DNA from: an uncultured Burkholderiales bacterium
Lineage (GTDB): Bacteria; Pseudomonadota; Gammaproteobacteria; Burkholderiales; Burkholderiaceae_C
NCBI GenBank assembly: GCA_903935585.1
Contig: CAIZSE010000114.1
Span: 1-64,000 of the forward strand
Length of the DNA stretch: 64,000 bases
Direction of reading: 5' to 3'
In this document: positions 36,876 to 46,357 of the stretch, piece after piece
Position numbering within the stretch: position 1 is the stretch's first letter
Layout: every line of letters begins with the position of its first letter
The notes under the pieces: generated by a model
Told to the model about the DNA's origin: nothing
Databases searched by the model: none
What the model saw: the letters and a program-made list of their open reading frames with translations, nothing else
Position numbers and translations under genes: made by a program

Positions 36876-38063
36876 TCAGGCCACCTGCCCGACCGGCGCG
36901 CTTCGACCAGGGGCCGTCATGGGCCAGGCCACCATCAGCCAGACCAACATGGCCCCACCACAAAACAAAAACACCGCTGGACTGCCCCAGGACTTGACCA
37001 ACCATCCGCCCACCAGCCCCCCCGCAAAGAACCCGAACGACTGCAAGGTGTTGTAAACCCCCAAGGCCGTGCCACGCATGGCCCTGGGTGCGATGCGCGA
37101 GGCCAGGCTGGGTTGGGTCGCCTCCAGCGCGTTGAAGCCACAGAAAAACACCAGCATCAGCACCGACAAAGCGCTCAGGCTGGTGGTGCCCGCAGATTGC
37201 AGCAACAACCCCACCTGCACCAGAACAATGAGGCCAATCGAGAGCAAAAAGACCTTTTTCAGGTGGCCGCGCCGCTCCATCGCAAACACCACCCCCAGAA
37301 ACAGAAATGAAATCAGAACAGCTGGCAAATACACCTGCCAGTGCAGCGCCTTGTCCAGCCCCGCCTGAACCAGCATGGCCGGCACCGCCACCCACATGGC
37401 CAACTGCACAGCATGCAAGACAAACACACCCAGATTCAGACGCATCAGGTCGGCATGGGCCAGCACATCGCGCAGCTGCCCACGTCCCTGCCCGGGCAAC
37501 GGCGCAGGTGCGGGCGGTGCGCCCCAGATCACCACGCCCACGCCGACCAAGGCCAGCACACCGGTCAGCCAGAACAAGCCCGACAAGCCGATCCAGGCTG
37601 TGAGCAGGGGTGACACCACCAAAGAGAGTGCAAACATCAGGCCGATGCTGCCGCCCACCAGCGCCATGGCCTTGGTGCGGACTTCGTCGCGCGTCAAATC
37701 GGCCAACAAGGCCGTCACCGCGGCCGAAACAGCGCCCGCACCTTGCAAGCTGCGCCCGATCAGCAGGCTGTTCAAATCGGTGGCGGCAGCGGCCCAAAAA
37801 CTGCCCAAGGCAAAAATCACCAGGCCCAGCACGATGACCCGCTTTCGCCCAAAGCGGTCAGAGGCCATGCCAAAAGGCAGTTGCAACAAACCCTGGGTCA
37901 AGCCATAAATGCCCATGGCCAGGCCCAGCATGACCGGGTCATCGCCGCCGGGGTACTTGCGCGCCTCCAGGGCGAAAACCGGCAACACCAAAAACAAACC
38001 CAGCATGCGCAGCGCAAAAATGCTGGCCAGTGAGGCGCTGGCGCGGCGCTCGGTGGGCGTCAT
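36876..38063 (-). CDS. MFS transporter
   Basis: Twelve-helix major facilitator protein of about 395 residues. SIFALRMLGLFLVLPVFALEA at the N-terminus and LPFGMASDRFGRKRVIVLGLVIF (motif A) mark a drug/metabolite efflux branch; the substrate is unknown. The ATG at 38063 (MTPTERRASAS) matches homologues; the track start lies 18 codons upstream. It is located between ssb and the divergent uvrA. Confidence 0.87.
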   Translation of the reverse strand: MTPTERRASASLASIFALRMLGLFLVLPVFALEARKYPGGDDPVMLGLAMGIYGLTQGLLQLPFGMASDRFGRKRVIVLGLVIFALGSFWAAAATDLNSLLIGRSLQGAGAVSAAVTALLADLTRDEVRTKAMALVGGSIGLMFALSLVVSPLLTAWIGLSGLFWLTGVLALVGVGVVIWGAPPAPAPLPGQGRGQLRDVLAHADLMRLNLGVFVLHAVQLAMWVAVPAMLVQAGLDKALHWQVYLPAVLISFLFLGVVFAMERRGHLKKVFLLSIGLIVLVQVGLLLQSAGTTSLSALSVLMLVFFCGFNALEATQPSLASRIAPRAMRGTALGVYNTLQSFGFFAGGLVGGWLVKSWGSPAVFLFCGGAMLVWLMVAWPMTAPGRSAPVGQVA

Positions 38064-38222
38064 GTCCAAAGAAACAAAAGTAGAAGATTGCAAAAGATCG
38101 GTCACAAAAGGACCCAAAAAGGGGCACGATCAAAAGCGGGATTGTCCCCGATTGGCCGACCCAAGTGCCAAAAACAGCGCCGGCGGGGATAATCGAGGGT
38201 TTTGCTGATCTGACCGCCCACC

Positions 38223-41150
38223 GTGAACCTTGTTGACTCCCCTCTGCTGCCTGAAGAACCTGAACAAGCGCGTTATTTGGCGGCTGCAATGCGGCAAACC
38301 CACATCAGCGTGCGGGGCGCGCGCACGCACAACCTGAAAAACATCGACCTCGACATCCCGCGCAACCAACTGGTGGTGATCACCGGCCTGTCGGGTTCGG
38401 GCAAGTCCAGCCTGGCCTTTGACACGCTGTATGCCGAAGGCCAGCGCCGTTATGTGGAAAGCCTGTCCGCCTATGCACGGCAGTTTTTGCAGCTGATGGA
38501 CAAGCCGGACGTGGACCTGATTGAAGGCCTGTCGCCCGCCATCAGCATCGAGCAAAAGGCCACCAGCCACAACCCGCGCTCTACCGTGGGCACAGTGACC
38601 GAGATCCACGACTACCTGCGCCTGCTGTATGCCCGCGCTGGCACACCCTATTGCCCAGACCACGACTTGCCTCTGCAAGCCCAAACTGTGAGCCAGATGG
38701 TGGACGCCGTACTGGCCTTGCCCGAAGACACCAAGCTGATGATCCTTGCGCCGATTGCGCGCGAGAAAAAAGGCGAGTTTGAAAAAGTCTTCGAGCAGAT
38801 GCAGGCGCTGGGTTATGTGCGCTTTCGCGTCAATGGCCAGACGGTTGAGGTGGAAGATTTGCCCACACTCAAAAAGACCGAAAAACACAACATCGACGTG
38901 GTGGTGGACCGCATCAAAGTCCGCGCTGAAGCAGATGCCAAGGCCCGAGACGCCCTGCGCCAGCGCCTGGCCGAAAGCTTTGAAGCCGCGCTGCACCTGG
39001 CCGAACACCGGGCCGTGGCACTGGAGATGGACACCGGGGTTGAGCACCTGTTCAACGCCAAATTCTCCTGCCCCAGTTGCCACTATTCCATCAGCGAACT
39101 GGAGCCTCGCCTGTTCTCGTTCAACTCGCCCATGGGCGCTTGCCCGAGCTGTGACGGCATTGGCACCATGGCGTTTTTTGACCCGGAACGTGTGGTGGCC
39201 TTTCCCAGCCTGAGCCTGGCCAGCGGCGCCATCAAGGGCTGGGACCGCCGCAACGGCTTTTACTTCAGCATGCTCGAAAGTCTGGCCAAGCATTACCAGT
39301 TCGACATCGAGGCGACTTTTGAAAACCTGCCGCCGAGTGCACAACAAGTGTTGCTGCATGGGTCGGGTGACGAGGACATCAAGTTCAGCTACGTGATGGA
39401 ATCGGGTGCTTCACAGGGCAAAAAAGTCAGCAAGAAGCACCCGTTTGAAGGTGTCATCCCCAACATGACGCGGCGCTACCGCGAGACCGACTCGGCCGTG
39501 GTGCGGGAAGACCTGGCGCGTTACCGCAACTCACAAGCTTGCACCGATTGCAAAGGCACGCGCTTGAGGCGTGAAGCGCGCCATGTGCGCATCGGCGAAG
39601 GGGCTCAGTCACGCGCCATCTTCGACATCAGCCACATCACCTTGGGCGAATCGCAGCAGTATTTTCAAAGCCTGCAACTGCAAGGGGCCAAGGCCGCGAT
39701 CGCCGACAAGGTGGTGCGCGAGATCGCCCTGCGCCTGAAGTTTCTGAACGATGTGGGTCTGAATTATTTAAGTCTGGACCGCAGTGCCGACACCTTGTCG
39801 GGCGGCGAGTCCCAGCGCATTCGCCTGGCCAGCCAGATCGGCTCAGGCCTCACTGGCGTGATGTACGTGCTGGACGAGCCCAGCATCGGCCTGCACCAGC
39901 GCGACAACGACCGCCTGATCGGCACGCTGCAACACCTGCGCGACATCGGCAACAGCGTGCTGGTGGTCGAGCACGATGAAGACATGATCCGCGTGGCCGA
40001 CCACGTGATCGACATGGGCCCCGGCGCTGGCGTGCACGGTGGCCGCGTCATGGCGCAAGGCACCTGCGCCGACATCCTGGCCGCGCCCGACTCGGTCACG
40101 GGCCAGTACATGTCGGGCCGCAAAAAGATCGAGGTGCCCAAGCGCCACAAAGCGGGCAAAGACTTCATAGAGATCATTGGCGCGTCTGGCAACAACCTCA
40201 AGCACGTCAACGTCAAGTTTCCGGTGGGCCTGCTGACCTGCGTGACCGGTGTGTCGGGCTCTGGCAAATCCACGCTGGTCAACGACACGCTGTACACGGC
40301 TGCTGCGCACCAGATTCACCGAGCCCACGACGAGGCGGCTGAACACCAAGAGATCAAGGGTCTGGAGCACTTCGACAAAGTCATCAGCGTGGACCAGTCC
40401 CCCATCGGGCGCACCCCGCGCAGCAACCCCGCCACCTACACGGGCCTGTTCACCCACATCCGCGAACTGATGGCCGAAGTGCCCGCCGCACGCGAACGCG
40501 GCTATGGCCCGGGGCGGTTCAGCTTCAACGTCACCGGTGGGCGTTGCGAAGCCTGCCAGGGCGATGGCATGGTCAAAGTAGAAATGCACTTTTTGCCCGA
40601 TGTGTACGTGCCCTGCGATGTGTGCCACGGCATGCGCTACAACCGCGAAACGCTCGAGGTGCAATACAAGGGCCAGAACATCGCGCAAATTTTGAACATG
40701 ACGGTCGAAGCGGCACACCAATTCTTCAGCGCCGTGCCCAACATTGCGCGCAAACTGCAAACCCTGCTGGATGTGGGCCTGACCTACATTCGCCTGGGCC
40801 AAAGCGCCACCACGCTGTCAGGCGGTGAAGCGCAACGCGTCAAACTGGCACTCGAATTGTCCAAGCGCGACACGGGCCGCACGCTTTACATCCTGGACGA
40901 GCCCACCACCGGCCTGCACTTTGCCGACATTGACCTGCTGCTCAAGGTGCTGCACCAACTGCGCAACGCGGGCAACACCATCGTCATCATCGAGCACAAC
41001 CTGGATGTGATCAAAACCGCCGACTGGCTGATCGACATGGGCCCCGAGGGCGGCGCTGGTGGCGGCATGGTGGTGGGCGAAGGCACGCCCGAACAGCTGG
41101 CCAAAAACGAGGCGAGCTTCACGGGCCATTATTTAAAGCGCTTGCTGTAA
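38223..41150 (+). CDS. uvrA: Excinuclease ABC subunit A
   Basis: DNA-damage recognition ATPase of nucleotide excision repair. The 975-residue protein has two ABC modules: Walker [14 protein letters not shown] and [13 protein letters not shown], signatures [16 protein letters not shown] and [16 protein letters not shown], and zinc modules from [14 protein letters not shown] to GACPSC and from CEACQGDGM to CDVCHG. It starts with GTG at 38223; an in-frame ATG at 38289 ([15 protein letters not shown]) would give a length nearer the E. coli protein, and neither has a strong ribosome-binding site. Confidence 0.97.
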   Translation: MNLVDSPLLPEEPEQARYLAAAMRQTHISVRGARTHNLKNIDLDIPRNQLVVITGLSGSGKSSLAFDTLYAEGQRRYVESLSAYARQFLQLMDKPDVDLIEGLSPAISIEQKATSHNPRSTVGTVTEIHDYLRLLYARAGTPYCPDHDLPLQAQTVSQMVDAVLALPEDTKLMILAPIAREKKGEFEKVFEQMQALGYVRFRVNGQTVEVEDLPTLKKTEKHNIDVVVDRIKVRAEADAKARDALRQRLAESFEAALHLAEHRAVALEMDTGVEHLFNAKFSCPSCHYSISELEPRLFSFNSPMGACPSCDGIGTMAFFDPERVVAFPSLSLASGAIKGWDRRNGFYFSMLESLAKHYQFDIEATFENLPPSAQQVLLHGSGDEDIKFSYVMESGASQGKKVSKKHPFEGVIPNMTRRYRETDSAVVREDLARYRNSQACTDCKGTRLRREARHVRIGEGAQSRAIFDISHITLGESQQYFQSLQLQGAKAAIADKVVREIALRLKFLNDVGLNYLSLDRSADTLSGGESQRIRLASQIGSGLTGVMYVLDEPSIGLHQRDNDRLIGTLQHLRDIGNSVLVVEHDEDMIRVADHVIDMGPGAGVHGGRVMAQGTCADILAAPDSVTGQYMSGRKKIEVPKRHKAGKDFIEIIGASGNNLKHVNVKFPVGLLTCVTGVSGSGKSTLVNDTLYTAAAHQIHRAHDEAAEHQEIKGLEHFDKVISVDQSPIGRTPRSNPATYTGLFTHIRELMAEVPAARERGYGPGRFSFNVTGGRCEACQGDGMVKVEMHFLPDVYVPCDVCHGMRYNRETLEVQYKGQNIAQILNMTVEAAHQFFSAVPNIARKLQTLLDVGLTYIRLGQSATTLSGGEAQRVKLALELSKRDTGRTLYILDEPTTGLHFADIDLLLKVLHQLRNAGNTIVIIEHNLDVIKTADWLIDMGPEGGAGGGMVVGEGTPEQLAKNEASFTGHYLKRLL

Positions 41151-41213
41151 AGGCCTTGAGCTTCAACCCACTTCAATCTTTTCACCCACCCACTTTTAAA
41201 ATTTCAAGCCACT

Positions 41214-41600
41214 ATGAAAACCGTGATCCGTACTTTTTTCAGAACCCTGCGCGTTGTGCTGGGCCCCGTCATGCTGCTGAAAGAACGCCTGACCCAACCG
41301 ACAGGCGTGCAACGCGCACCCGCCGCACAAGCCGCGGTCGACCAACAGTGCCAAAGCCTGGCGCTGTACCAGTTCAGCACCTGCCCGTTTTGCATCAAGG
41401 TGCGCCAGGAAATGCGCCGCCTGTCGCTGCCCATTGAAAAGCGCGACGCACAACACCACACCGCCAACCGCGACGCCTTGCTGCAAGGCAGCGGGGCCAG
41501 CAAAGTGCCTTGCCTTCAAATCACAGAAGACAATGGCCAAACCCGGTGGCTGCAAGACTCGACCGAGATCGTGGCGTATTTGCGCGAGCGCTTTGCCTGA
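41214..41600 (+). CDS. Glutaredoxin / GST N-terminal domain protein
   Basis: Thioredoxin-fold protein of 128 residues. The first 45 residues form a basic, partly hydrophobic leader (FRTLRVVLGPVMLLKERL) that may bind the membrane. The glutaredoxin domain follows, with redox motif STCPFCIKVRQEM, cis-Pro region SKVPCLQI and C-terminal QDSTEIVAYLRERF. It probably reduces disulfides or glutathione mixed disulfides. It is encoded 63 bases after uvrA, but function with uvrA is not implied. Confidence 0.85.
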   Translation: MKTVIRTFFRTLRVVLGPVMLLKERLTQPTGVQRAPAAQAAVDQQCQSLALYQFSTCPFCIKVRQEMRRLSLPIEKRDAQHHTANRDALLQGSGASKVPCLQITEDNGQTRWLQDSTEIVAYLRERFA

Positions 41601-41619
41601 AGGTCGGCATAACAAACCG

Positions 41620-41650
41620 CTTGTAGGTCGGCGGCTTCAGCCCCGACAAG
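41620..41650. repeat. Small palindromic element (GTAGGTCGG...CCCCGACA type)
   Basis: CTTGTAGGTCGGCGGC-ttca-GCCCCGACAAG folds on itself with one or two bulges. A related shorter hairpin AGGTCG-aagac-CGACCT occurs at 3499-3515. Such GTCGGGGC palindromes are, to my recollection, frequent in Comamonadaceae intergenic regions; the family cannot be counted from this window alone. Confidence 0.4.
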
Positions 41651-41673
41651 CCCCCTGACCCCGCCATTCGTCC

Positions 41674-42007
41674 ATGGAAACCGAACTCAAACTCAGTCTT
41701 AACGAAGCAGATCTGCCGCGCCTGCTGGCCCACCCACTGCTGACGCAAACGCTTGGTGATCGCCCACCCAGGCGCACAGATCGAAGTCGCACTCGACCAG
41801 GGCCGCATCCATGTGCCTGGCACCGCGCTGAGCGAACCGCTGCTGGAGGTGGAATTGGAACTGCTCAACGGGCCGGAAGATGCACTGATGGCGCTGGCCG
41901 ATGTGCTTCGCCAGACACCCCAAGGCACTGTGACGTTGGTGCCGAGCGATGCGAGCAAGGCACAGCGGGGGATGGCCTTGTGGGCCAGGGCTATCGCCAC
42001 AAGTTGA
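41674..42007 (+). pseudogene. Remnant of a CYTH-domain (triphosphate tunnel) protein
   Basis: The first frame begins METELKLSLNEADLPRLLAHPLL, the standard CYTH start with the EXEXK metal-binding motif (ELKL). After about 27 codons it turns into nonsense. The +1-shifted frame from about 41755 then reads AQIEVALDQGRIHVPG and LEVELELLNGPEDALMALADVL, ending SDASKAQRGMALWARAI, which is the C-terminal strand set of a CYTH domain. About 110-130 middle residues are missing, so this is a deletion plus frameshift rather than a sequencing slip. The intact family hydrolyses inorganic or organic triphosphates. Confidence 0.75.
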
Positions 42008-42014
42008 ACAACAC

Positions 42015-42278
42015 TTACTGGTAATGCCCCCGACAGGCAATCACGGTCAGCTCCACATCGTCCACGGCATAAACCAGTCGATGAACATCATCGATGCGCC
42101 GTGACCAGTAGCCGGACAAATTGCCCAGCAAGGGCTCGGGTTTGCCAATGCCTTCAAAGGGGTCGCGCCGTGCGGCATCGATCAACAGATTAATGCGCTT
42201 GAGCGTTTTTTTATCCTGTCCTTGCCAATACAAATAATCGGCCCAGGCATGCGAGGTGAACGCAATCCCACGGCTCAT
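42015..42278 (-). CDS. yoeB: Txe/YoeB family toxin (mRNA interferase)
   Basis: Ribosome-dependent mRNA endonuclease of 87 residues. The sequence aligns readily with E. coli YoeB: DYLYWQGQDKKTLKRIN, FEGIGKPEPLLGNLSGYWSRRI, HRLVYAV and ACRGHYQ. Catalytic residues Glu48, Arg67 and His85 correspond to E46, R65 and H83. The start overlaps the antitoxin stop by four bases (ATGA), the usual coupling of this pair. Its 3' end is only eight bases from the CYTH remnant, so arrival of the module may be linked to that gene's decay. Confidence 0.93.
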   Translation of the reverse strand: MSRGIAFTSHAWADYLYWQGQDKKTLKRINLLIDAARRDPFEGIGKPEPLLGNLSGYWSRRIDDVHRLVYAVDDVELTVIACRGHYQ

Positions 42279-42529
42279 GGGGTGATCAGTTCACGGCGCT
42301 TGGCTTTGCCGGCTTTGTGTTCGGCAATGGATGCAGCCAAGTGCGCTGCGTTAACGGGACTTGAAAGCAAGTACAGGGTTTCGGCCATGCTCTGGTAGTG
42401 CGCCATGGACATGACCACAGCATCCCCTCCATCTCGGCGGGTGATGATGGTGATGTCGGCATCGGCCTCCACACCGTCAAGAACAGTCTTCAAACCGTTA
42501 CGGGCCTCTGAGTAACTGATGATTCGCAT
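42275..42529 (-). CDS. yefM: YefM family antitoxin (Phd/YefM)
   Basis: Antitoxin of 84 residues that binds YoeB and, in known systems, represses its own promoter. MRIISYSEARNGLKTVLDGVEAD is the dimeric N-terminal DNA-binding part, with RRDGGDAVVMSMAHYQSMAETLYLLSSP in the core and a charged, probably disordered C-terminal tail that neutralises the toxin. First gene of the operon, downstream of a good promoter with a palindrome. Confidence 0.93.
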   Translation of the reverse strand: MRIISYSEARNGLKTVLDGVEADADITIITRRDGGDAVVMSMAHYQSMAETLYLLSSPVNAAHLAASIAEHKAGKAKRRELITP

Positions 42530-42540
42530 GATGGTGACTT

Positions 42541-42591
42541 GTTCAATATATTGGACAAGTATTGTAACTTTTTAACCCACCATCTGCAATG
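42541..42591 (-). promoter_or_regulatory. Promoter and palindromic operator of yefM-yoeB
   Basis: On the minus strand a -35 box TTGCAG (42586-42591) and a -10 box TACAAT (42563-42568) are separated by 17 bases. Just downstream, TTGTCCAATATATTGAACAA (42541-42560) is a 20-base palindrome with one mismatched pair, ending 12 bases before the yefM ATG. This is the expected place for autorepression by the antitoxin-toxin complex. Confidence 0.6.
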
Positions 42592-42623
42592 ATCGGTGAA
42601 GTGCATTCGCCGCGCTGCATCTG

Positions 42624-43031
42624 TCAGGCTGCGATCACCGTCAGCAAAGTCTGACCGTTAGCCACCAACTTTTCGCCTTCTGCATCCACCGCAAACAAAT
42701 CACAGTTGGTGAATACCTGCGTTTTGCCGGGTTTGACTACGCGCGCCCGAGCAATGAACTTTTGGCCCACGGCGGGGCGCAGGCAGTTGACCGAAAAGTT
42801 GGCAGCCAACAAATTCGGCCCTGCCACAGTCCCAGCTGCAAAGCCGCACGCGGTATCGATCAATGTGCCAATCAGACCGGCATGCAGAAAGCCTGAATAC
42901 TGCCCGACCTCAGGGCGCCAGGGCATCTGGATTTCCACAAAGCCGGGTTCGGCCGCCGCCACTTCGATGCCGCACCATCGGTTGAACTCGGCCATGGCGT
43001 TGATTTTTATCAGCATCTCGAGTGGACTCAT
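42624..43031 (-). CDS. PaaI family (hotdog-fold) thioesterase
   Basis: Hotdog-fold acyl-CoA thioesterase of about 135 residues. FNRWCGIEVAAAEPGFVEIQMPW, SGFLHAGLIGTLIDTACGFAA (catalytic-Asp/Gly helix) and the strand ANFSVNCLRPAVGQKFIARARVVKPGKTQVFTNCDLF are typical of PaaI/YdiI-like enzymes. ATG 43031 overlaps the MerR gene stop as ATGA and has CAGGAG upstream, so the pair is translationally coupled; the longer track start is rejected. The substrate is unknown. Confidence 0.87.
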   Translation of the reverse strand: MSPLEMLIKINAMAEFNRWCGIEVAAAEPGFVEIQMPWRPEVGQYSGFLHAGLIGTLIDTACGFAAGTVAGPNLLAANFSVNCLRPAVGQKFIARARVVKPGKTQVFTNCDLFAVDAEGEKLVANGQTLLTVIAA

Positions 43032-43387
43032 GGTTTTCTCCTGGCTTGGGTTTTGAACCACCCGATGTGGTCCATCAGTTTTTGGCGAAGTGCTTGTTGC
43101 TCGTTCATGAGCTGTTCAATCTCGGCCACACGCGCCAGGATCACCTCGATCATGTCTTGCGCTGACAACTTGCCCGCTTTGAAGCGCGGCAAATACTCGG
43201 CAATGACGGGCAGCGAGAAACCCATCTCCCGCGACATGGCGATGAAGATGACGTGCTTGACGGTTTTTTTGTCGTAATCGCGGTAGCCATTGGGCAATCG
43301 CTGACTGTCAATGAGGCCGTCGGCCTCGTAGCGACGCAAGCGGTGCACAGACACCTGGGTCTTGGCAGAGAGTTCTGAAATACGCAT
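43028..43387 (-). CDS. MerR family transcriptional regulator
   Basis: Regulator of 119 residues with the MerR winged helix MRISELSAKTQVSVHRLRRYEADGLIDSQRLPNGYRDY and a C-terminal dimerisation coiled coil (VILARVAEIEQLMNEQQALRQKLMDHI). No conserved metal-binding Cys is visible, so the effector is likely not a metal. Coupled to the thioesterase; it may control it or the divergent hydrolase/acyl-CoA ligase operon. Confidence 0.9.
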   Translation of the reverse strand: MRISELSAKTQVSVHRLRRYEADGLIDSQRLPNGYRDYDKKTVKHVIFIAMSREMGFSLPVIAEYLPRFKAGKLSAQDMIEVILARVAEIEQLMNEQQALRQKLMDHIGWFKTQARRKP

Positions 43388-43529
43388 GAATTCAGTCTAG
43401 CAAGGCTCGCACAGCGCAAAGGTTAGTGCTGTTGACGCATGGGCGACAAGCCCTGGGGCACGTTGCGCTGAAGGTGATACCCCACCCAGCAAGGCTGGTG
43501 TACAAAACAACCTTCAACCGGAGCACCTA

Positions 43530-44705
43530 ATGACCGCACACCCCGCTTTACCCCACGCCCGGCCCGCCGATGTCGGTCTGTGCCCCGAGCGCACACAGCG
43601 GCTGATGGACGCGCTGCGGCGCGAAGTGGCCAGCGGCAGGCTGCCGGGCGCGGTGGCCATGATCGCCCGACAAGGTCAGATCGCCTTGTTCGAGGCCGTG
43701 GGTCAGCAAGACCCCGGCACAGGCGTCCCCATGCAAACCGACAGCATCTTCCGCATTTATTCGATGACCAAACCGGTCGTGTCGGTGGCGGTGATGATGC
43801 TGGTCGAGCGCGGTCAATTGCTGCTGAGCGATCCAGTCAGTCGCTGGCTGCCCGAGTACGCCCACCAGCAAGTCGCCACAGCCACCGGGCTGGAGCCCGT
43901 TCGCAACCCGGCCACCGTGCAAGACCTGCTGCGCCACACGGCGGGCCTGACCTATGAATTTTTGGGTGACTCGGCTGTGCAGCGGCAATACGCAAAAGTG
44001 AAGATCGCCTCGCGTGACCGATCCAACGCCGAATTTTCACAAACGCTCGCAGCGGTGCCCCTGCAGTTTCAGCCTGGCAGCGTGTGGGCCTACAGCCGCG
44101 CCACCGATGTGCTGGGGCGATTGGTCGAGGTGGTCAGTGGGCAAGCCTTAAGCGCATTCCTGCAGTACGAAATTTTTGGCCCCTTGGGCATGGTGGACAC
44201 CGGCTTCTCGGTGCCGCCCGAACAACACCACCGCATTGCCGAGCCCTTTGCACACGACCCCGATGGCGGTGTGCCCATGAAAGTGCTGGAGCCCCGGCAA
44301 GTCCCGGCCATGGAAGGCGGCGGCGGCGGCCTGATGTCCACCGCCATGGACTACACCCGCTTCTTGCAGTGCCTGCGCAACAAAGGCGAGTTGCATGGCG
44401 TGCGCCTGCTGAGTCCGCACACCGTGGACTACATGACCTGCGACCATTTGGGCGACATGCCGGCCGACGGCACTTTGCTGCCCCCTGGCCACGGCTTCGG
44501 GCTGGGCTTTGCGGTGCGCACCCACCTGGGCCTGTCGCCTGTACCCGGTTCGGTCGGGCTGTATTACTGGGGCGGCATCGCGGGCACCACATTTTTTGTG
44601 GACCCCAAGCTTGATATGTTCGCGATGCTGATGGTTCAGGCGCCGAATCAACGCGACTATTACCGCCCCCTCTTCCGCGACCTGGTTTATGCGGCGTTGC
44701 TCTGA
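43530..44705 (+). CDS. Serine hydrolase of the beta-lactamase class C/EstB family
   Basis: Esterase/beta-lactamase-fold hydrolase of 391 residues. The SxxK nucleophile motif is IYSMTKPVVS (Ser78, Lys81) and the YxN-type tyrosine is in WAYSRATDVLG (Tyr188). There is no signal peptide, so it is probably a cytosolic esterase like EstB rather than a resistance enzyme. It is followed after 26 bases by an acyl-CoA synthetase in the same direction, which suggests release and activation of an acyl group in one pathway. Confidence 0.87.
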   Translation: MTAHPALPHARPADVGLCPERTQRLMDALRREVASGRLPGAVAMIARQGQIALFEAVGQQDPGTGVPMQTDSIFRIYSMTKPVVSVAVMMLVERGQLLLSDPVSRWLPEYAHQQVATATGLEPVRNPATVQDLLRHTAGLTYEFLGDSAVQRQYAKVKIASRDRSNAEFSQTLAAVPLQFQPGSVWAYSRATDVLGRLVEVVSGQALSAFLQYEIFGPLGMVDTGFSVPPEQHHRIAEPFAHDPDGGVPMKVLEPRQVPAMEGGGGGLMSTAMDYTRFLQCLRNKGELHGVRLLSPHTVDYMTCDHLGDMPADGTLLPPGHGFGLGFAVRTHLGLSPVPGSVGLYYWGGIAGTTFFVDPKLDMFAMLMVQAPNQRDYYRPLFRDLVYAALL

Positions 44706-44731
44706 GTAGATTCATCCACCAAGGAAAAGAC

Positions 44732-46354
44732 ATGACCAAGCCTGGCCTCATGATGGAACGCCCACTGCTCATTTCGGGCATCCTCGAACACGCCGCTGCA
44801 CAGTTTGGCGATCAGGAAATCGTCTCTCGCGAAACGCATGGCCCACTGCACCGCACCACCTATGCCGATGCGGCCAAGCGTGTCCGGCAACTGGCCAATG
44901 CCCTGGCCCAAATGGGCCTCAAAACTGGCAGCGCAGTGGGCTCGATTGCCTGGAACAACCACCGCCATCTGGAAGCGTATTACGCGGTCTCGGGCAGTGG
45001 CATGGTCATGCACACCTGCAACCCGCGCCTGCACCCGCAACAACTGATCTACGTGATCAACCACGCCGAAGACGAAGTCGTGCTGTTTGACGCCACTTTT
45101 GCCCCGCTGGTCAAAGGCATTGCTGCGCATTGCCCCCAGGTACGCGCCTGGGTCTGCATGGCGGATGCGGCCAACACGCCGGTCATCGAGGGCGTGACCC
45201 CTGTGCTGAACTACGAAGACCTGATCGCACCGCACAGCAGCGCGTTTGACTGGCCCGAGCTCCCTGAAAACACCGGCGCGGCCCTGTGCTACACCTCGGG
45301 CACCACCGGCAACCCCAAGGGCGTGCTGTACTCGCACCGCGCCATCGTGATCAACGCCACCACCGCCTGTCTGCCCGATGTGCTGGGCCTGTCCACGCAA
45401 GAGACTGTTTTGCCGGTGGTGCCCATGTTCCACATCAATGCCTGGTGCATCCCTTACGCCGCGCTGGTAGCGGGCACCAAGCTGGTCCTGCCTGGCCCCA
45501 AACTCGATGGCGCCAGTCTGTACGAATTGATGGAGGCCGAACAGGTCACCATCAGCGCGGGCGTGCCCACCATCTGGATGGGCCTGATCCAGCATGTCGA
45601 GCAAAACAACTTGCGTTTTGCCCACATGAAGCGCACCTGCGTGGGCGGCTCGGCCATGCCGATGGCGCTGATCGCCAAGTTCATGGGCACCTATGGTGTG
45701 CAAGTGCGCCACGGTTGGGGCATGACCGAAACCACCGCCGTGGCCACCATGAGCAACCTGAGCCGCGCCGATCACCAAAAGCCCGCTGCCGAGCAACACG
45801 CCATCGTGGCCAAACAGGGTAAAACCGTGTCGGGCATCGAGATCAAGGTGGTCGATGAAAATGGCGCCACCCTGCCCCGTGACGGCAACTCGCAAGGCGA
45901 GTTGATGGTGCGTGGCCAGTGGATCGTGGAGCGCTATTACAAGGCCGAAAAAACCGCACTGGTGGACGGCTGGTTTCCCACCGGCGACATCGCCACCATT
46001 GATGCGCAGGGCACCATGCAGATCCGCGACCGCACCAAGGACGTGATCAAGACCGGTGGCGAGTGGATCAGCTCGATTGACCTGGAAAACGCCGCCGTGG
46101 GCCACCCGGCCGTGGCCATGGCCGCGGTCATTGGCGTCAAGCACCCCAAGTGGGACGAACGCCCGCTGTTGTTCATCGTGCGCAAGCCGGGCCAAAGCGT
46201 GGACAAGCAGGAGATCCTCGACTTCCTGGCCACCAAGGTGGCCAAGTGGTGGGTGCCCGACGACGTGGTCTTCCTTGAATCGCTGCCAGTGGGCGGCACC
46301 GGCAAGGTCCAAAAGAACGAACTGCGCAAGGAATACGGCGGCCTGTTCAGCTGA
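44732..46354 (+). CDS. Fatty acid-CoA ligase (AlkK-like, medium/long chain)
   Basis: ANL-superfamily acyl-CoA synthetase of 540 residues. The P-loop is [20 protein letters not shown], followed by [20 protein letters not shown], the adenine motif [12 protein letters not shown], the hinge [25 protein letters not shown] and the catalytic Lys in [13 protein letters not shown]. The FHINAW and [14 protein letters not shown] stretches are typical of the AlkK-like medium-chain class. It lies in an operon with the EstB-like hydrolase and is convergent with the GST genes, three bases apart. Confidence 0.92.
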   Translation: MTKPGLMMERPLLISGILEHAAAQFGDQEIVSRETHGPLHRTTYADAAKRVRQLANALAQMGLKTGSAVGSIAWNNHRHLEAYYAVSGSGMVMHTCNPRLHPQQLIYVINHAEDEVVLFDATFAPLVKGIAAHCPQVRAWVCMADAANTPVIEGVTPVLNYEDLIAPHSSAFDWPELPENTGAALCYTSGTTGNPKGVLYSHRAIVINATTACLPDVLGLSTQETVLPVVPMFHINAWCIPYAALVAGTKLVLPGPKLDGASLYELMEAEQVTISAGVPTIWMGLIQHVEQNNLRFAHMKRTCVGGSAMPMALIAKFMGTYGVQVRHGWGMTETTAVATMSNLSRADHQKPAAEQHAIVAKQGKTVSGIEIKVVDENGATLPRDGNSQGELMVRGQWIVERYYKAEKTALVDGWFPTGDIATIDAQGTMQIRDRTKDVIKTGGEWISSIDLENAAVGHPAVAMAAVIGVKHPKWDERPLLFIVRKPGQSVDKQEILDFLATKVAKWWVPDDVVFLESLPVGGTGKVQKNELRKEYGGLFS

Positions 46355-46357
46355 CGC

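Noticed and set aside
38130-39359. 409-codon minus-strand ORF
   Set aside because: Antisense to the start of uvrA; the sense frame has the UvrA Walker and zinc motifs.
43530-44705. Class C beta-lactamase resistance gene
   Set aside because: The SxxK and Tyr motifs are shared by EstB-like esterases, there is no signal peptide, and the neighbour is an acyl-CoA ligase.
44687-46312. 541-codon minus-strand ORF
   Set aside because: Antisense shadow of the acyl-CoA ligase, which carries all ANL motifs.
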